Shown here: in pieces, positions 23,074 to 33,216 of the stretch
Layout: every line of letters begins with the position of its first letter
How positions within the stretch are numbered: position 1 is the stretch's first letter
From: Domibacillus sp. PGB-M46
GTDB taxonomy: Bacteria > Bacillota > Bacilli > Bacillales > Domibacillaceae
Direction of reading: 5' to 3'
Length of the DNA stretch: 64,000 bases
NCBI RefSeq assembly: GCF_022668875.1
Contig: NZ_JAKGCR010000003.1
Coordinates: 1-64,000, forward strand
Made by a program: the position numbers and the translations under genes
The notes under the pieces: generated by a model
Seen by the model: only the letters and a program-made list of their open reading frames with translations
Told to the model about the DNA's origin: nothing
Databases searched by the model: none

Positions 23074-24051
23074 GTGTCTCAGAAAAAACCGTTTCAGTTG
23101 TTTGATTTTTTTTATAAATACGGCACGATCTTAACTATAATTGTGTTAATTGCTGTTTTTACCGCCCTAAATCCTGCTTTTATAAGCAGTGACAATGTTT
23201 TGAACATTTTACGCTCGATTTCCATTGTCACGATTATTGCTGTAGGGGTTACAGTGTCACTTTCGATAAATGGATTTGATTTATCAGTCGGCTCATCCGC
23301 TTCTCTGGCAAGTGCTGTGGTGATCTCTATGTTTGTCTGGTTTTCACAGAGCTTTGTGGTGGCGCTTTTGGCAGCCCTTCTCGGTGCTGTGATTATCGGT
23401 ATATTAAACTCCATTATGATCGTTAAACTGAAAATTCCAGATATGCTGGCTACATTGGCGATGATGTTTATCATTCAAGGCGTGGCTCTAACATATACAA
23501 AAGGAGCAACCATTTCTGAAAACATGGTTATGGCTGATGGATCTTATGCAGAAGGTGTGATCAGCCCTGTTTTTGCCAAGCTTGGACAGCTTCCCTGGAT
23601 TATCGTCATCATGGTGGTAGTCGTTTTAGCCGTTCAAGGATTTCTTTCACTGACAAAGCACGGCCGGTTTATGTATATGATCGGCGGCAATGAAGAAGCT
23701 GCCCGCTTGTCAGGCATTCCGGTGAACAAATACAAAGTAGCCGCTTATATTTTGTCAGCACTTTTAGCCGCGCTTGGCGGTATTGTATTAGCTTCCCGCG
23801 TGATGACGGCTGAAATTAACGCAGGCGGCCCTTACTTAATGGACGCGGTAGCCGCTGCGTTTATTGGATTATCCGTTCTCGGTGCCGGCAAACCGAACGC
23901 GCTCGGCACCTTTGTTGGTGCGGTGTTAATCGGTATTTTGCAAAATGGGCTTGTGATGATGTCTGCCCCTTATTATGCGATGGATATTGTAAAAGGATCC
24001 GTTCTTGCTTTTGCCCTGGCGCTCACTTACTATAAGCGGACACACGCATAA
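23074..24051 (+). CDS. Sugar ABC transporter permease (RbsC-like)
   Basis: A 325-residue integral membrane permease with about ten hydrophobic segments. It contains the BPD_transp_2 family stretches GFDLSVGSSASLASAVV and MIGGNEEAARLSGIPVNKYK. The start is GTG after AGGAGGAAAATAAA. It partners with the ATPase and binding protein upstream as a CUT2-type importer. No catabolic enzyme is encoded beside it, so the substrate stays open. Confidence 0.92.
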   Translation: MSQKKPFQLFDFFYKYGTILTIIVLIAVFTALNPAFISSDNVLNILRSISIVTIIAVGVTVSLSINGFDLSVGSSASLASAVVISMFVWFSQSFVVALLAALLGAVIIGILNSIMIVKLKIPDMLATLAMMFIIQGVALTYTKGATISENMVMADGSYAEGVISPVFAKLGQLPWIIVIMVVVVLAVQGFLSLTKHGRFMYMIGGNEEAARLSGIPVNKYKVAAYILSALLAALGGIVLASRVMTAEINAGGPYLMDAVAAAFIGLSVLGAGKPNALGTFVGAVLIGILQNGLVMMSAPYYAMDIVKGSVLAFALALTYYKRTHA

Positions 24052-24129
24052 TTCAATTTTCTGTGAAAAAGTGTTTTCTCCTGTTAAAATGGAAACGACT
24101 TATGTAAACCAGCAGAAGGAGGGCTTTTT

Positions 24130-25053
24130 TTGGACGATCAATCATTATCAACCTATCAGCGCGCCCTCGAATCGTTGTGGAGAAAGTTTACCAATGAAGA
24201 AACGTGGCTTGCGTTCGGAGAAGGCGCTATTAAAATTACCCTGACGATTCTGGTGGCGTGGTTTATTGTAAAAGTTGGGAAAATCGCCATCCGCAATTTT
24301 TTTGCTCTTCGCTCAAAAGCACCATTGACGTTTTCTGAGCGGCGGGAAAACACATTGCTCAAATTGATTGAAAATGTGCTGGCGTATGTGGTGTACTTTA
24401 TTGCGCTTGTGAATATACTCGGGGTTCTAACCTTTGATGTAAAAGGGCTCATCGCCGGAGCCGGGGTGCTCGGGCTTGCGATTGGTTTTGGCGCTCAAAG
24501 CTTGGTAAAAGACGTGATTACGGGCTTTTTTATCATTTTTGAAGATCAGTTTTCAGTGGGGGATTTTGTCCGGATCGGCCAGTTTGAAGGAACAGTCGAG
24601 GAAATTGGCCTGCGCACAACAAAGCTGAAGGTATGGACGGGTGAAATTCATATCTTGCCAAATGGCAGCATTATAGAAGTCACGAATTTCTCTCTTCATA
24701 ACAGTGTGGCTGTCGTTGACATTAGTATTGCCTATGAGGAAAATGTGGAAAAAGCTGAGAAGGTGATTAACGAGCTTCTTGAGACATTAAAAGACAAGTA
24801 CCCTGAAATTGTGGATACACCGAAGCTGCTCGGCATTCAAATGCTGGGACCGTCAGATGTGACTCTTCGGATTACAGCGGAAACAACGCCGATGAATCAC
24901 TGGTATGTGGCTCGAATGATGCGCAAAGATATCAAGGAATGTCTGGATGCGAACGGAATTGAAATTCCATATCCGCGCATGGTGATGTACTCAAGAACGG
25001 AGCAGGAAGCACAAGCAGGCTCAAAACAGGCAAAAAGCGGGGGAACGGCATAA
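24130..25053 (+). CDS. Small-conductance mechanosensitive channel (MscS family)
   Basis: An MscS-type channel of 307 residues that releases solutes on hypo-osmotic shock. Three N-terminal membrane helices end in the pore helix GLIAGAGVLGLAIGFGAQSL, which shows the Gly/Ala packing pattern. The cytoplasmic beta domain follows, with EDQFSVGDFVRIGQFEGTVE and the IHILPNGSI motif. The start is TTG after AGGAGGG. The gene abuts the next ORF (TAA directly followed by ATG). Confidence 0.93.
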   Translation: MDDQSLSTYQRALESLWRKFTNEETWLAFGEGAIKITLTILVAWFIVKVGKIAIRNFFALRSKAPLTFSERRENTLLKLIENVLAYVVYFIALVNILGVLTFDVKGLIAGAGVLGLAIGFGAQSLVKDVITGFFIIFEDQFSVGDFVRIGQFEGTVEEIGLRTTKLKVWTGEIHILPNGSIIEVTNFSLHNSVAVVDISIAYEENVEKAEKVINELLETLKDKYPEIVDTPKLLGIQMLGPSDVTLRITAETTPMNHWYVARMMRKDIKECLDANGIEIPYPRMVMYSRTEQEAQAGSKQAKSGGTA

Positions 25054-25251
25054 ATGGAAGAGAAACAGTTTGCGTTGCACGATGTGGTAGAAATGAAAAA
25101 AGCCCATCCTTGCGGAACAAACCGCTGGAAAATCATTCGTCTTGGTATGGACATTCGAATCAAGTGTGAAGGATGCGGGCACAGTGTCATGCTGCCGCGG
25201 CGTGAATTTGCGAAAAAAATGAAAAAAGTAGTAACCGAGAGCGGCGAGTAA
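25054..25251 (+). CDS. DUF951 family zinc-ribbon-like small protein
   Basis: A 65-residue basic protein with HPCGTNRWKIIRLGMDIRIKC and CEGCGH, the conserved Cys pattern of DUF951 (YyzM in B. subtilis). The Cys residues suggest metal binding; the function is unknown. It begins at the base after the mscS stop and ends in the loop of a terminator hairpin. The same mscS-DUF951-ychF order is common in Bacillales. Confidence 0.88.
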   Translation: MEEKQFALHDVVEMKKAHPCGTNRWKIIRLGMDIRIKCEGCGHSVMLPRREFAKKMKKVVTESGE

Positions 25252-25266
25252 GCCGCTCTTTCTTTT
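25238..25266 (+). terminator. Terminator overlapping the DUF951 stop
   Basis: AGAGCGGC / GCCGCTCT stem whose loop contains the stop codon, followed by TTTCTTTT. Confidence 0.85.
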
Positions 25267-25344
25267 GGAGCAAAAAGACGTTTTAGAATAGAAGCTGTTT
25301 CCCCTGGTATTTCGTCCTGACCTTGGGCTTGCGCTTTTCTTACG

Positions 25345-25373
25345 TTGCCTTTTTCCGCCTTAGTCCATATAAT
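25345..25373 (+). promoter_or_regulatory. Sigma-A promoter of ychF
   Basis: TTGCCT (25345-25350), a 17-bp spacer and TATAAT (25368-25373), 60 nt before the gene. Confidence 0.8.
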
Positions 25374-25432
25374 GGGGAAAGGTTTAGAATACTATGTACG
25401 TGTTTACAGAAAACAAGGAGTGAACCAATTAT

Positions 25433-26533
25433 ATGGCATTAACAGCAGGAATCGTCGGTCTTCCAAACGTGGGAAAATCGACTTTGTTTAACGCAATTAC
25501 AAAAGCAGGTGCCGAATCAGCCAATTATCCATTCTGTACAATTGATCCGAATGTCGGCATCGTGGAAGTACCGGATGAGCGTCTGGCGAAACTAACGGAA
25601 ATGGTAACACCGAAAAAAACCATTCCAACGGCGTTTGAATTTACGGATATCGCCGGGATCGTAAAAGGTGCCAGCAAAGGTGAAGGTTTAGGAAACAAGT
25701 TTTTATCCCACATCCGTGAAGTAGATGCGATCTGTCAGGTCGTACGCTGCTTTGATGATGAAAACATCACGCACGTATCTGGAAAAGTAGACCCGATTGA
25801 TGATATTGAGGTTATTAACCTTGAGCTTATTTTGGCAGATCTTGAATCGGTGGACAAACGTCTTACGCGCGTGGCAAAGCTTGCTAAGCAAAAAGATAAA
25901 GACGCTGTTGCCGAGCATGACGTGCTTGTCTTGGTGAAAGAAGCGCTTGAGTCTGACAAGCCTGCCCGTTCCGTGGAATTCACTGAAGAGCAGCAAAAAA
26001 TCGTCAAGCAGCTTCACTTGTTAACAGCTAAACCAATGTTGTATGTGGCCAATGTGAGCGAGGAAGAAATCGCGGACCCATCAGGCAATGAGCATGTGCA
26101 AAAAGTGCGTGAATATGCGGCTGGTGAAGGCTCGGAAGTCATTGTAATCAGCGCGAAAGTAGAAGAAGAAATCGCCGAGCTTGATGATGATGAAAAAGCT
26201 ATGTTCCTTGAAGAGCTTGGCATTGAACAATCCGGCCTGGACCAATTGATCACAGCTGCGTACTCGCTTTTAGGGCTTGCAACGTACTTTACAGCGGGCG
26301 TACAGGAAGTACGTGCCTGGACGTTCCGTAAAGGTATGAAGGCACCACAGTGTGCCGGCATTATCCATTCAGATTTTGAGCGGGGCTTTATCCGTGCCGA
26401 GACGGTTTCGTACGATGACCTTGTTGAGAACGGCTCGATGACCGCGGCGAAAGAAGCCGGCAAAGTCCGTCTTGAAGGAAAAGAATACGTCATGAAAGAC
26501 GGAGATGTTGTTCACTTCCGTTTTAACGTTTAA
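25433..26533 (+). CDS. ychF: Ribosome-binding ATPase YchF (OLA1 family)
   Basis: YchF, 366 residues, an Obg-related P-loop protein that prefers ATP and binds ribosomes. It shows GLPNVGKSTLFNAIT (P-loop), DIAGIVKGASKGEGLGNKFL (G3) and a C-terminal TGS domain (TFRKGMKAPQCAGIIHSDFE and GKVRLEGKEYVMKDGDVVHF). The length is normal. It is monocistronic with its own promoter and sits at the yyaF position of Bacillus. Confidence 0.97.
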   Translation: MALTAGIVGLPNVGKSTLFNAITKAGAESANYPFCTIDPNVGIVEVPDERLAKLTEMVTPKKTIPTAFEFTDIAGIVKGASKGEGLGNKFLSHIREVDAICQVVRCFDDENITHVSGKVDPIDDIEVINLELILADLESVDKRLTRVAKLAKQKDKDAVAEHDVLVLVKEALESDKPARSVEFTEEQQKIVKQLHLLTAKPMLYVANVSEEEIADPSGNEHVQKVREYAAGEGSEVIVISAKVEEEIAELDDDEKAMFLEELGIEQSGLDQLITAAYSLLGLATYFTAGVQEVRAWTFRKGMKAPQCAGIIHSDFERGFIRAETVSYDDLVENGSMTAAKEAGKVRLEGKEYVMKDGDVVHFRFNV

Positions 26534-26630
26534 GCGAAACGCAAAAAGCCTTTGGCCGGAGCGGCATGGAAAAGCCAGCCAGGCTTATCATCCCGCGGGC
26601 CTAAAACATCTGCAGCTAGACAAGTACAAT

Positions 26631-26663
26631 GACTCCACCAGATAACCGGTGGAGTTTTTTTTG
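26631..26663 (+). terminator. Terminator between ychF and the FetB-like gene
   Basis: ACTCCACC / GGTGGAGT stem with eight T. The preceding 100 bp contain no gene. Confidence 0.85.
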
Positions 26664-26678
26664 TAGGAGGTGTTTGGA

Positions 26679-27425
26679 TTGAAAGATATCAGTTATGCAG
26701 CCCTGCTGGCCGCTTTTTTATTTATGCTTATTCCGTTTTGGCTTTCGTACAAGCAAAAACTTGGTATTTCAAAAGAAATGATGATGGCCTCGGTTCGGGC
26801 TTTTGTTCAGCTGACGGTGATCGGATATATCATTACATTTGTTTTCTCTATTGAAAACCCGGTTTTGTTTTCATTTATTATTTTTATTATGATTATCATT
26901 GCTTCCCGGACATCCGCCAGGCGGGGGGATGCCTTTGAACGCTCCCTCTGGATCGCCTTCGCTGCGTTAGTATCAGCGGAAGCGGCTTCTGTTGTAATCT
27001 GGGTAACATTTGATATTGTAGATTTTGAAGCCCAGTACATTCTGCCGATGAGCGGCATGATTATCGGCAGTTCTATGGTGGCTGTCAGTCTCGTGTTTGA
27101 CAGGCTGAAGCGGGAATTTGATTCGACGAAAGAATTGATTATGGGAAAGCTGGCGCTGGGTGCTACGCGCCGCCAGGCATCACAGGAATTGATTGAGGCA
27201 ACGGTCAAAGCCGCTTTGATTCCGAGCATGGAAGGAATGAAAACCATCGGCCTTGTGCAGCTTCCAGGCATGATGACAGGAGCCATTATCGCCGGTGCTT
27301 CACCCGTTGTCGCTGTAAAATACCAGCTTGTCATTGCCTTAACCACATTTGGCAACACGGCGATTACGGCTATGATTGTTTCTTTTCTTGCATACCCTGC
27401 TTTTTTCAAGCAAAGAATGTTTTAA
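26679..27425 (+). CDS. FetB-like (UPF0014) ABC-type permease
   Basis: A 248-residue membrane protein with six or seven hydrophobic helices. SVRAFVQLTVIGYI, MIIGSSMVAVSLVFDRL and the cytoplasmic loop KLALGATRRQASQELI are typical of the UPF0014/FetB family, linked in E. coli to iron or metal export. The AGGAGG at 26665-26670 makes the TTG at 26679 the best start; a GTG at 26670 overlaps the Shine-Dalgarno. No FetA-type ATPase is adjacent, so the partner must be elsewhere. Confidence 0.82.
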   Translation: MKDISYAALLAAFLFMLIPFWLSYKQKLGISKEMMMASVRAFVQLTVIGYIITFVFSIENPVLFSFIIFIMIIIASRTSARRGDAFERSLWIAFAALVSAEAASVVIWVTFDIVDFEAQYILPMSGMIIGSSMVAVSLVFDRLKREFDSTKELIMGKLALGATRRQASQELIEATVKAALIPSMEGMKTIGLVQLPGMMTGAIIAGASPVVAVKYQLVIALTTFGNTAITAMIVSFLAYPAFFKQRMF

Positions 27426-27516
27426 ACTTGCATGTTTCAAACATACGTTCTATAATAAGAGAGTATCACCTGAATCGCCATAAGTCCCCTTTTGTTTTAT
27501 TGTATTGCGAAAAATA

Positions 27517-27545
27517 TTGCGCTGTTGAGAGATTCATGTTATAAT
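27517..27545 (+). promoter_or_regulatory. Promoter of the rpsF operon
   Basis: TTGCGC (27517-27522), a 17-bp spacer and a perfect TATAAT (27540-27545), 92 nt before rpsF. Confidence 0.8.
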
Positions 27546-27577
27546 TTCAACTTGTGAGTAATGAAAATTTGCTCCTT

Positions 27578-27608
27578 GCTGTCGAGCCCGGAAAGGGAAG
27601 GCGACAGC
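27578..27608 (+). promoter_or_regulatory. Probable S6:S18 autoregulatory leader element
   Basis: GCTGTCG...CGACAGC closes a hairpin in the rpsF 5' leader, with CCG-containing loop and flank (CCGGAAAGGG and CCGCATAGTCC). Leaders of rpsF operons in Firmicutes carry a conserved RNA that binds the S6:S18 complex and represses translation. The position and the CCG motif fit, but I have not matched it to a covariance model. Confidence 0.5.
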
Positions 27609-27636
27609 CGCATAGTCCACGAGGAGGTGAACGAAG

Positions 27637-27930
27637 ATGAGAAAGTACGAATTCATGTACATTATCCGCCCGAACATTGAAGATGAGGCGAAAAAAGCGC
27701 TAGTTGAGCGTTTTGACAACATCCTTACTTCAAACGGTGCTGAAATCATCGATTCAAAAGAATGGGGTAAACGCCGTTTAGCGTACGAAATCAACGATTT
27801 CCGCGAAGGTTTCTACCAACTTATTCATGCTAACGCTGAAGATGCAGCTGCAGTAAATGAATTTGACCGTCTTGCGAAAATCAGCGATGACATTATCCGT
27901 CATATCATTGTTAAAGAAGAAGCAAAGTAA
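27637..27930 (+). CDS. rpsF: 30S ribosomal protein S6
   Basis: S6, 97 residues, a small-subunit protein that pairs with S18 at the platform. It begins [21 protein letters not shown] and contains the [18 protein letters not shown] core. The start is ATG after GAGGAGGTG. It is the first gene of rpsF-ssb-rpsR. Confidence 0.97.
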   Translation: MRKYEFMYIIRPNIEDEAKKALVERFDNILTSNGAEIIDSKEWGKRRLAYEINDFREGFYQLIHANAEDAAAVNEFDRLAKISDDIIRHIIVKEEAK

Positions 27931-28006
27931 TCGAAACGCACTAAATATACATCTTTTTCATCATGTTTCAAGCTGAAACATTTTAAAAGAAAAGGAGTTG
28001 ATTCTG

Positions 28007-28546
28007 ATGATAAACCGAGTGGTTTTAGTGGGCCGTTTAACGAAAGATCCTGAACTTCGCTATACGCCAGCTGGTGCAGCTGTTGCAACGTTTACGCTCG
28101 CGGTGAACCGCGCGTACACAAATCAGCAAGGCGACCGGGAAGCGGATTTTATTAATTGCGTCATTTGGCGTCGTCCGGCTGAAAACGTGGCAAATTTCCT
28201 CAAAAAAGGAAGCCTTGCAGGCGTAGAAGGGCGCATTCAAACACGCAGTTATGAAGGCCAGGATGGAAAGCGTGTATACGTGACAGAAGTCCAGGCAGAC
28301 AGTGTCCAATTTCTTGAACCAAAATCCGGAGGTGGTGGAGGCGGCCAGCAGTATGGCAATGCTCCCCAGCAGCAAGGTGGCGGTTATGGCGGCGGCCAGC
28401 AAAGCAATCAGGACTTTCCATTTGGTCAGCCACAGCAGAATCAACAGCGCGGCAATAACAATGCCGGTTATTCTAAAATGAATGAAGATCCGTTTGCAGA
28501 TAACGGACAGCCGATCGATATTTCAGACGACGATCTTCCATTCTAA
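28007..28546 (+). CDS. ssb: Single-stranded DNA-binding protein
   Basis: SSB, 179 residues, coats single-stranded DNA and recruits repair and replication partners. The OB-fold runs from [20 protein letters not shown] to about residue 105. A Gly/Gln-rich linker follows, and the acidic C-terminal tip DISDDDLPF is intact. A TTG 9 nt earlier could be read as start, but AAAAGGAG is best spaced for ATG 28007, which matches the family. Confidence 0.97.
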   Translation: MINRVVLVGRLTKDPELRYTPAGAAVATFTLAVNRAYTNQQGDREADFINCVIWRRPAENVANFLKKGSLAGVEGRIQTRSYEGQDGKRVYVTEVQADSVQFLEPKSGGGGGGQQYGNAPQQQGGGYGGGQQSNQDFPFGQPQQNQQRGNNNAGYSKMNEDPFADNGQPIDISDDDLPF

Positions 28547-28568
28547 TTCAAGCAAGGAGGGGAAACTC

Positions 28569-28805
28569 ATGGCAGGACGCAGAGGTGGACGTAAGCGTAA
28601 AAAGGTTTGCTATTTCACATCTAACGGTATTACACATATCGACTATAAAGATGTTGATTTGCTTAAAAAGTTCGTATCTGAACGTGGAAAAATTCTTCCA
28701 CGCCGTGTAACAGGTACAAGTGCTAAATACCAACGCCGTTTGACAATTGCAATCAAACGTGCGCGTCAGGTAGCACTTCTTCCATTCGTTGGAGAGGAAA
28801 GATAA
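28569..28805 (+). CDS. rpsR: 30S ribosomal protein S18
   Basis: S18, 78 residues, basic. It shows [31 protein letters not shown] and the hallmark [21 protein letters not shown]. The single Cys in the CYF motif means this is not the zinc-finger-rich form. It is 22 nt after ssb, with AGGAGGGG before the ATG. Confidence 0.97.
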   Translation: MAGRRGGRKRKKVCYFTSNGITHIDYKDVDLLKKFVSERGKILPRRVTGTSAKYQRRLTIAIKRARQVALLPFVGEER

Positions 28806-28819
28806 GATCTTTCATATAA

Positions 28820-28861
28820 GAAAAAGCACAGTTCTGATCATTCAGGACTGTGCTTTTTTTT
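28820..28861 (+). terminator. Terminator of the rpsF operon
   Basis: AAAAGCACAGT / ACTGTGCTTTT stem with eight or nine T. Confidence 0.9.
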
Positions 28862-28990
28862 GTGTGAATATATGGATTAAATAGGAAGAAAATATTAATT
28901 TTTTAACGAAATAAAAGAAAAGTCTAGATATTTGTTCATTAATAGGTAAAATAAGCATAGGGTATTTTTACTACAAAAGGAGGTACACAG

Positions 28991-30991
28991 TTGAAAGGTA
29001 TTCGATCTATTCGCACGAAACTGCTCATTCCTATTATTGCAGCGCTTGTTTTGGCGTTTGCTTTTATTATTATATTTATCAGCTGGCAAACAGAAAACAG
29101 TGTGGAAAAAAGCGTGATCGATCAAAGCGAAGGCACAGTAGAAAGTTTGTCGGGGACGGTAAAGTCATTTTTGGACCAACATGAGAAAAGTATTGATCTG
29201 CTTGTTTTCGACAATACAATTCAATCTTACGCAAAAAATGAATTAGCCCAAGACCATGCAAACCGCCAGTCAATAGAAACTCTTTTTACCAACTACCTGG
29301 ATACGTATCAGGATGTGTCGAGTATTTATTTTGGTTCAGCAGATGGAACGACCATTATTTCCCCGGTAATTGAGCTTCCTGCAGATTTTGATCCCCGGGA
29401 AAGAGAATGGTATACACAAGCTGAAAATAAAAAAGCGGCGGTTTGGAGCGAGCCGTATGAAGACCAGGCCACCGGTTCTTCTGTTGTAACGGTGTCGAGA
29501 GCCCTTTATGATAATAATGACCGGTTCCTTGGCGTTATAGGTGCTGATATTGATTTAACCGTGTTAACAGAACGGGTCAAACAAACAGATCTTGGCTACC
29601 GAGGCTACCCTATTATATTTTCAACAGCAGGCGTGGGCATTGTCCATCCGGATAGGCAGGGAGAAGATTTAACAAACATTCCGGTTATTAAAAGCATTAT
29701 TGATGGTTCCTCTCCATCCGGCAGAAAGTACTATCAGCTGGACGGGGAAAACCGTATTATCGTGTTTAACAATGTGCCCGGTGTGAATTGGACGACAGCA
29801 GCCGCTTATAACCAGGCCGACTTACTCGGTTTGTCTCAATCCATTGGTAAGTCCCTGCTTTGGACCGGCGTTGCGCTGCTTTTGTTGATCAGTGCCGTAA
29901 TGCTGTTTGTGATCTCAAAAATTGTGAACCCGCTCCGCTATTTGGAACGATCTGCTTCTCAAATCGCTGAAGGTGACTTGACGGTGCAGGTGCCGGTCAC
30001 AACGAGGGATGAAGTGGGACAGCTGTCCGAAGCGTTTAATAAAATGACCGCCAACATGCGAAACATTTTGCAAAAAGTGAATGAATCGGTACAGGATGTC
30101 AAAGTATCTGCTGAGAGCTTAAGTGCCGTATCGGAAGAAACAAGTGCATCCAGCGAACAAATGACCCATGCGATCAATGAAATTACCTTGGGGGTTTCCC
30201 GTTCGGCAGAAGATTCTGCTGAGGCGACTGAGCGCTCAAACAGCTTAGGCAGCCAAATCGATGTGATTACCGGCCAGGCAGGAGACATGGCGCACGCCGC
30301 TTCCCAAGCTGAGCAGGCAAACCAAAAAGGAGCCGGGCAAATTGAACAGCTTCGCGCTTCAAATAATGAAACGAAAACATACATTTCCGGTATGCAAATG
30401 GTAATTGAAGAGCTGGAATCGAAAATGAACTCGATCGAGGCTGTGATTGGAGCCATTACCGACATCTCTGCCCAGACGAATCTGCTGGCGCTCAATGCAT
30501 CGATTGAAGCGGCAAGAGCTGGCGAGCACGGCAAAGGATTTGCTGTGGTGGCAGAAGAAGTCCGCAAGCTGGCAGAGCAGTCCAGTGAAGCAGCAGATGA
30601 AGTAAGACGAACGATTCTCGACATTCAATCCGGCTCTCGTACAGCCGTTGAGCAAATGAAAAAAACACGCAGCAATTTCGATGAGCAAACGGAAGCGGTA
30701 GAAGAAACAAGCAAGGTTTTCCACCAGCTTTCGTCTCTTGTCAGTACGATTGATTCGTCTATTGCCACAATCAATGAGGAAATCAAAGAAGTAGGAGTCA
30801 CAAAGGATGAAGTGATCCATACGATGACCGGCATTGCCGCGGCCAGCCAGCAGTCTGCCGCTGCAAGTGAGGAAGTCAGCGCTTCGGCCGAAGAGCAATT
30901 AAGGGCGGTTCGGACCGTGACCGATTCCTCTGAGCAGCTGATGGAGTTAAGTGCGGAATTAAAAGGAATTGTAGATCAATTTAAACTGTAA
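28991..30991 (+). CDS. Methyl-accepting chemotaxis protein (dCache sensor), copy 1
   Basis: A 666-residue transmembrane chemoreceptor. One helix near residues 12-33, then an extracellular double-Cache sensor ([32 protein letters not shown]) to about residue 280. A second helix is followed by HAMP ([21 protein letters not shown]). The cytoplasmic signalling hairpin tip is [20 protein letters not shown], which contacts CheA/CheW. The start is TTG after AAAGGAGG. It is a paralogue of the next gene, and the two interrupt the rpsR-yybS neighbourhood seen in B. subtilis. The ligand is unknown; small organic acids or amino acids are usual for dCache. Confidence 0.93.
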   Translation: MKGIRSIRTKLLIPIIAALVLAFAFIIIFISWQTENSVEKSVIDQSEGTVESLSGTVKSFLDQHEKSIDLLVFDNTIQSYAKNELAQDHANRQSIETLFTNYLDTYQDVSSIYFGSADGTTIISPVIELPADFDPREREWYTQAENKKAAVWSEPYEDQATGSSVVTVSRALYDNNDRFLGVIGADIDLTVLTERVKQTDLGYRGYPIIFSTAGVGIVHPDRQGEDLTNIPVIKSIIDGSSPSGRKYYQLDGENRIIVFNNVPGVNWTTAAAYNQADLLGLSQSIGKSLLWTGVALLLLISAVMLFVISKIVNPLRYLERSASQIAEGDLTVQVPVTTRDEVGQLSEAFNKMTANMRNILQKVNESVQDVKVSAESLSAVSEETSASSEQMTHAINEITLGVSRSAEDSAEATERSNSLGSQIDVITGQAGDMAHAASQAEQANQKGAGQIEQLRASNNETKTYISGMQMVIEELESKMNSIEAVIGAITDISAQTNLLALNASIEAARAGEHGKGFAVVAEEVRKLAEQSSEAADEVRRTILDIQSGSRTAVEQMKKTRSNFDEQTEAVEETSKVFHQLSSLVSTIDSSIATINEEIKEVGVTKDEVIHTMTGIAAASQQSAAASEEVSASAEEQLRAVRTVTDSSEQLMELSAELKGIVDQFKL

Positions 30992-31025
30992 AAGGGATGC
31001 CGGCTAGTACCGGCGTCCTTTTTTT
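30991..31025 (+). terminator. Terminator after chemoreceptor copy 1
   Basis: AAGG-ATGCCGG / CCGGCGT-CCTT stem with seven T. The two receptors therefore have separate transcripts. Confidence 0.85.
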
Positions 31026-31110
31026 AATAATTTTTTTACATTACCTTAATACTGTGTTAGGACTATGAAACTATAATAGGGGTCGTACATAGGGAGAAAG
31101 GTGTAGTGAA

Positions 31111-33090
31111 ATGAAATCGATTCGAATGAAATTTATGCTTCCCATTGCGATTATTTTGATCAGTGCCTTTACTTTTGTTATTTTTTTTACTGGATTAAAA
31201 ACAGAACAGCGGATTGAAAGAAATGCAGCCGCCCAAACGAAAGAGTTTGTAAAAGAATTAAACAATTCTGCGGATGCCTTTTTGCAAAAGTACGAAGAAA
31301 GTATTCTGCTTTTATCTGAAAGCGCACAAGTACTCGAATATGCCCAGCTGGCGCAGTCGGATAAACAGCTGGACGTTGAAGCAGACAGGGAGCTGCAGGC
31401 TGTGTTTAACCGGTACACCGATATTTATAAAGAAACACTAAGCGTTTACTATACATCAGCAGCCGGCACCTTTAAAATGGCACCAGCCGCATCGCTTCCA
31501 AAAGATTTTAACCCGTTAGAAGAGCTCTCCTATAAGCAGGCAGCCGAAAGCGGCCAGCCGGTGTGGAGTGAACCGTATCAAAGCGAAACAGGGGACGATA
31601 TTATTACAGTTTCCAAAGCTATTATGAACGGCTCAGAAGTGCTCGGCGTCATTGGGGTTGATATTGACTTAACGAGTATGACCAATCGAATGAACAAGCT
31701 GAACGTCGGCTACGAAGGGTACCCGGTTGTCCTATCCGAGCAAGGAAGGGCACTCGTTCACCCATCTCAAAAAGGCGAAGATGTATCAAAAGATGCGCTG
31801 ATGGGAGCGATGTTAGCTGGTGAAAAAAGCGGCGTTTTAGAAAAAGAAAACCAGCTGGTTGTTTACGATACAGCTGCACAGACCGGCTGGAAAATCGGAG
31901 CGGTCTACGAAAAGAGCCATTTGTTCAGCGTTTCAGACGAAATGAAAAAAATTCTGGCCCTTACAGCGCTGCCGGCACTTGCGATTGTGATGCTTGTTGT
32001 GTTTTGGCTGACATCAACCATTACAAAGCCGATTCAAACATTGAAAGCCTCTGTGAAACAAGTGGCAGAAGGCAACTTGCAAACACACGTTTATGTTTCC
32101 GGGAGGGACGAAACAGCAGAACTAAGCCGCAATTTTAATGAAATGGTCGTGAAAATGCGCAGCATTGTCGGAGTTACAGAAGATGCAGCGAAAAATGTAA
32201 GGGAATCCATTGGGAATTTAAATATTGCCGTACAGGAAATCAATGAATCCGGAACAGCGGCAGCGTCTGCACTGGATGAATTAACTCATGGAACGGAAAG
32301 ATCCGCAAACGGCTCGCAAAAAGCGGCGGATCGTTCACGGGAGCTGGGCACGTTAATCAGCTCTATATCAGGTGAAGCAGATGCCATGACCCAGCTTGCT
32401 GGCACGGCAGCCCAGGCAGCTGAAACAGGAGCAAGGCATGTGTCGGTGATGGCAGAATCTATGAGTGCTTCTGCTGAAAGAATGGACGCAGCGCTGAAGT
32501 CTATTAGCACACTGGCAGAGGACATTAAACGCATTGAAGATATTGTGCATGTGATTGAAGGGATATCCGCCCAGACAAACCTGCTGGCGCTCAATGCATC
32601 GATTGAAGCAGCGCGGGCAGGCAGCCACGGCAAAGGCTTCGCAGTGGTTGCCCAGGAAGTGAGAAAGCTTGCTGAGCAGTCGGGCAAGGCGGCCGGTGAG
32701 ATACATAAAAAAATTGCGGCGGTGCAGGAAGGGTCCGTTCAGGCGATCCAGACGGTAACGGAAGTAGGCGGATACATTACTGCGCAAACAGGAGCGGTAC
32801 AGGAAACCGAGGGAGTATTTGTTCATCAGGAAGAAGTTGTGCAGAAAATGAAGGCAGCGATTGCCGAAATGGTCAAAGGGATTCATACAGCCGATCAGGA
32901 AAAAGATACAGTTGTGTACACGGCCGGCCAGCTGGCGGAGGAAGCCAAAGTTTCAGCTTTTTCCTGTGAAGAAGCCCAGGAAAGAACGCGGACGCAGCTG
33001 TTGGCCATTGAAGGCGTAGCGGCGGCTTCTGAACAGCTGTCTTTACTTAATGAAGAATTGATTCAAGCGATACGCCAATTTCAAATATGA
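31111..33090 (+). CDS. Methyl-accepting chemotaxis protein (dCache sensor), copy 2
   Basis: A 659-residue chemoreceptor with the same architecture as its neighbour: N-terminal helix ([20 protein letters not shown]), dCache sensor ([31 protein letters not shown]), second helix, HAMP and signalling tip [21 protein letters not shown]. The sensor domains have diverged far more than the tips, suggesting different ligands. The start is ATG after AGAAAGGTG. Confidence 0.93.
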   Translation: MKSIRMKFMLPIAIILISAFTFVIFFTGLKTEQRIERNAAAQTKEFVKELNNSADAFLQKYEESILLLSESAQVLEYAQLAQSDKQLDVEADRELQAVFNRYTDIYKETLSVYYTSAAGTFKMAPAASLPKDFNPLEELSYKQAAESGQPVWSEPYQSETGDDIITVSKAIMNGSEVLGVIGVDIDLTSMTNRMNKLNVGYEGYPVVLSEQGRALVHPSQKGEDVSKDALMGAMLAGEKSGVLEKENQLVVYDTAAQTGWKIGAVYEKSHLFSVSDEMKKILALTALPALAIVMLVVFWLTSTITKPIQTLKASVKQVAEGNLQTHVYVSGRDETAELSRNFNEMVVKMRSIVGVTEDAAKNVRESIGNLNIAVQEINESGTAAASALDELTHGTERSANGSQKAADRSRELGTLISSISGEADAMTQLAGTAAQAAETGARHVSVMAESMSASAERMDAALKSISTLAEDIKRIEDIVHVIEGISAQTNLLALNASIEAARAGSHGKGFAVVAQEVRKLAEQSGKAAGEIHKKIAAVQEGSVQAIQTVTEVGGYITAQTGAVQETEGVFVHQEEVVQKMKAAIAEMVKGIHTADQEKDTVVYTAGQLAEEAKVSAFSCEEAQERTRTQLLAIEGVAAASEQLSLLNEELIQAIRQFQI

Positions 33091-33100
33091 AAAATAAGTG

Positions 33101-33132
33101 AAAAAGTCCGATCTTTTGTTCGGACTTTTTTG
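33101..33132 (+). terminator. Terminator after chemoreceptor copy 2
   Basis: AAAAAGTCCGA / TCGGACTTTTT stem with T-run. Confidence 0.88.
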
Positions 33133-33216
33133 TTTTAAAGTTGAATGGGGGACTAAAGGAATGTAGAATAAGGAAGGAGAATGCCGAAATGCTTGGTAAA
33201 TGAACGGAGTGTTAAA

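Noticed and set aside
20403-24051. Naming the ABC transporter rbsBAC (ribose)
   Set aside because: Family is CUT2-type, but no ribose catabolic genes or regulator are adjacent and ligand residues cannot be judged here.
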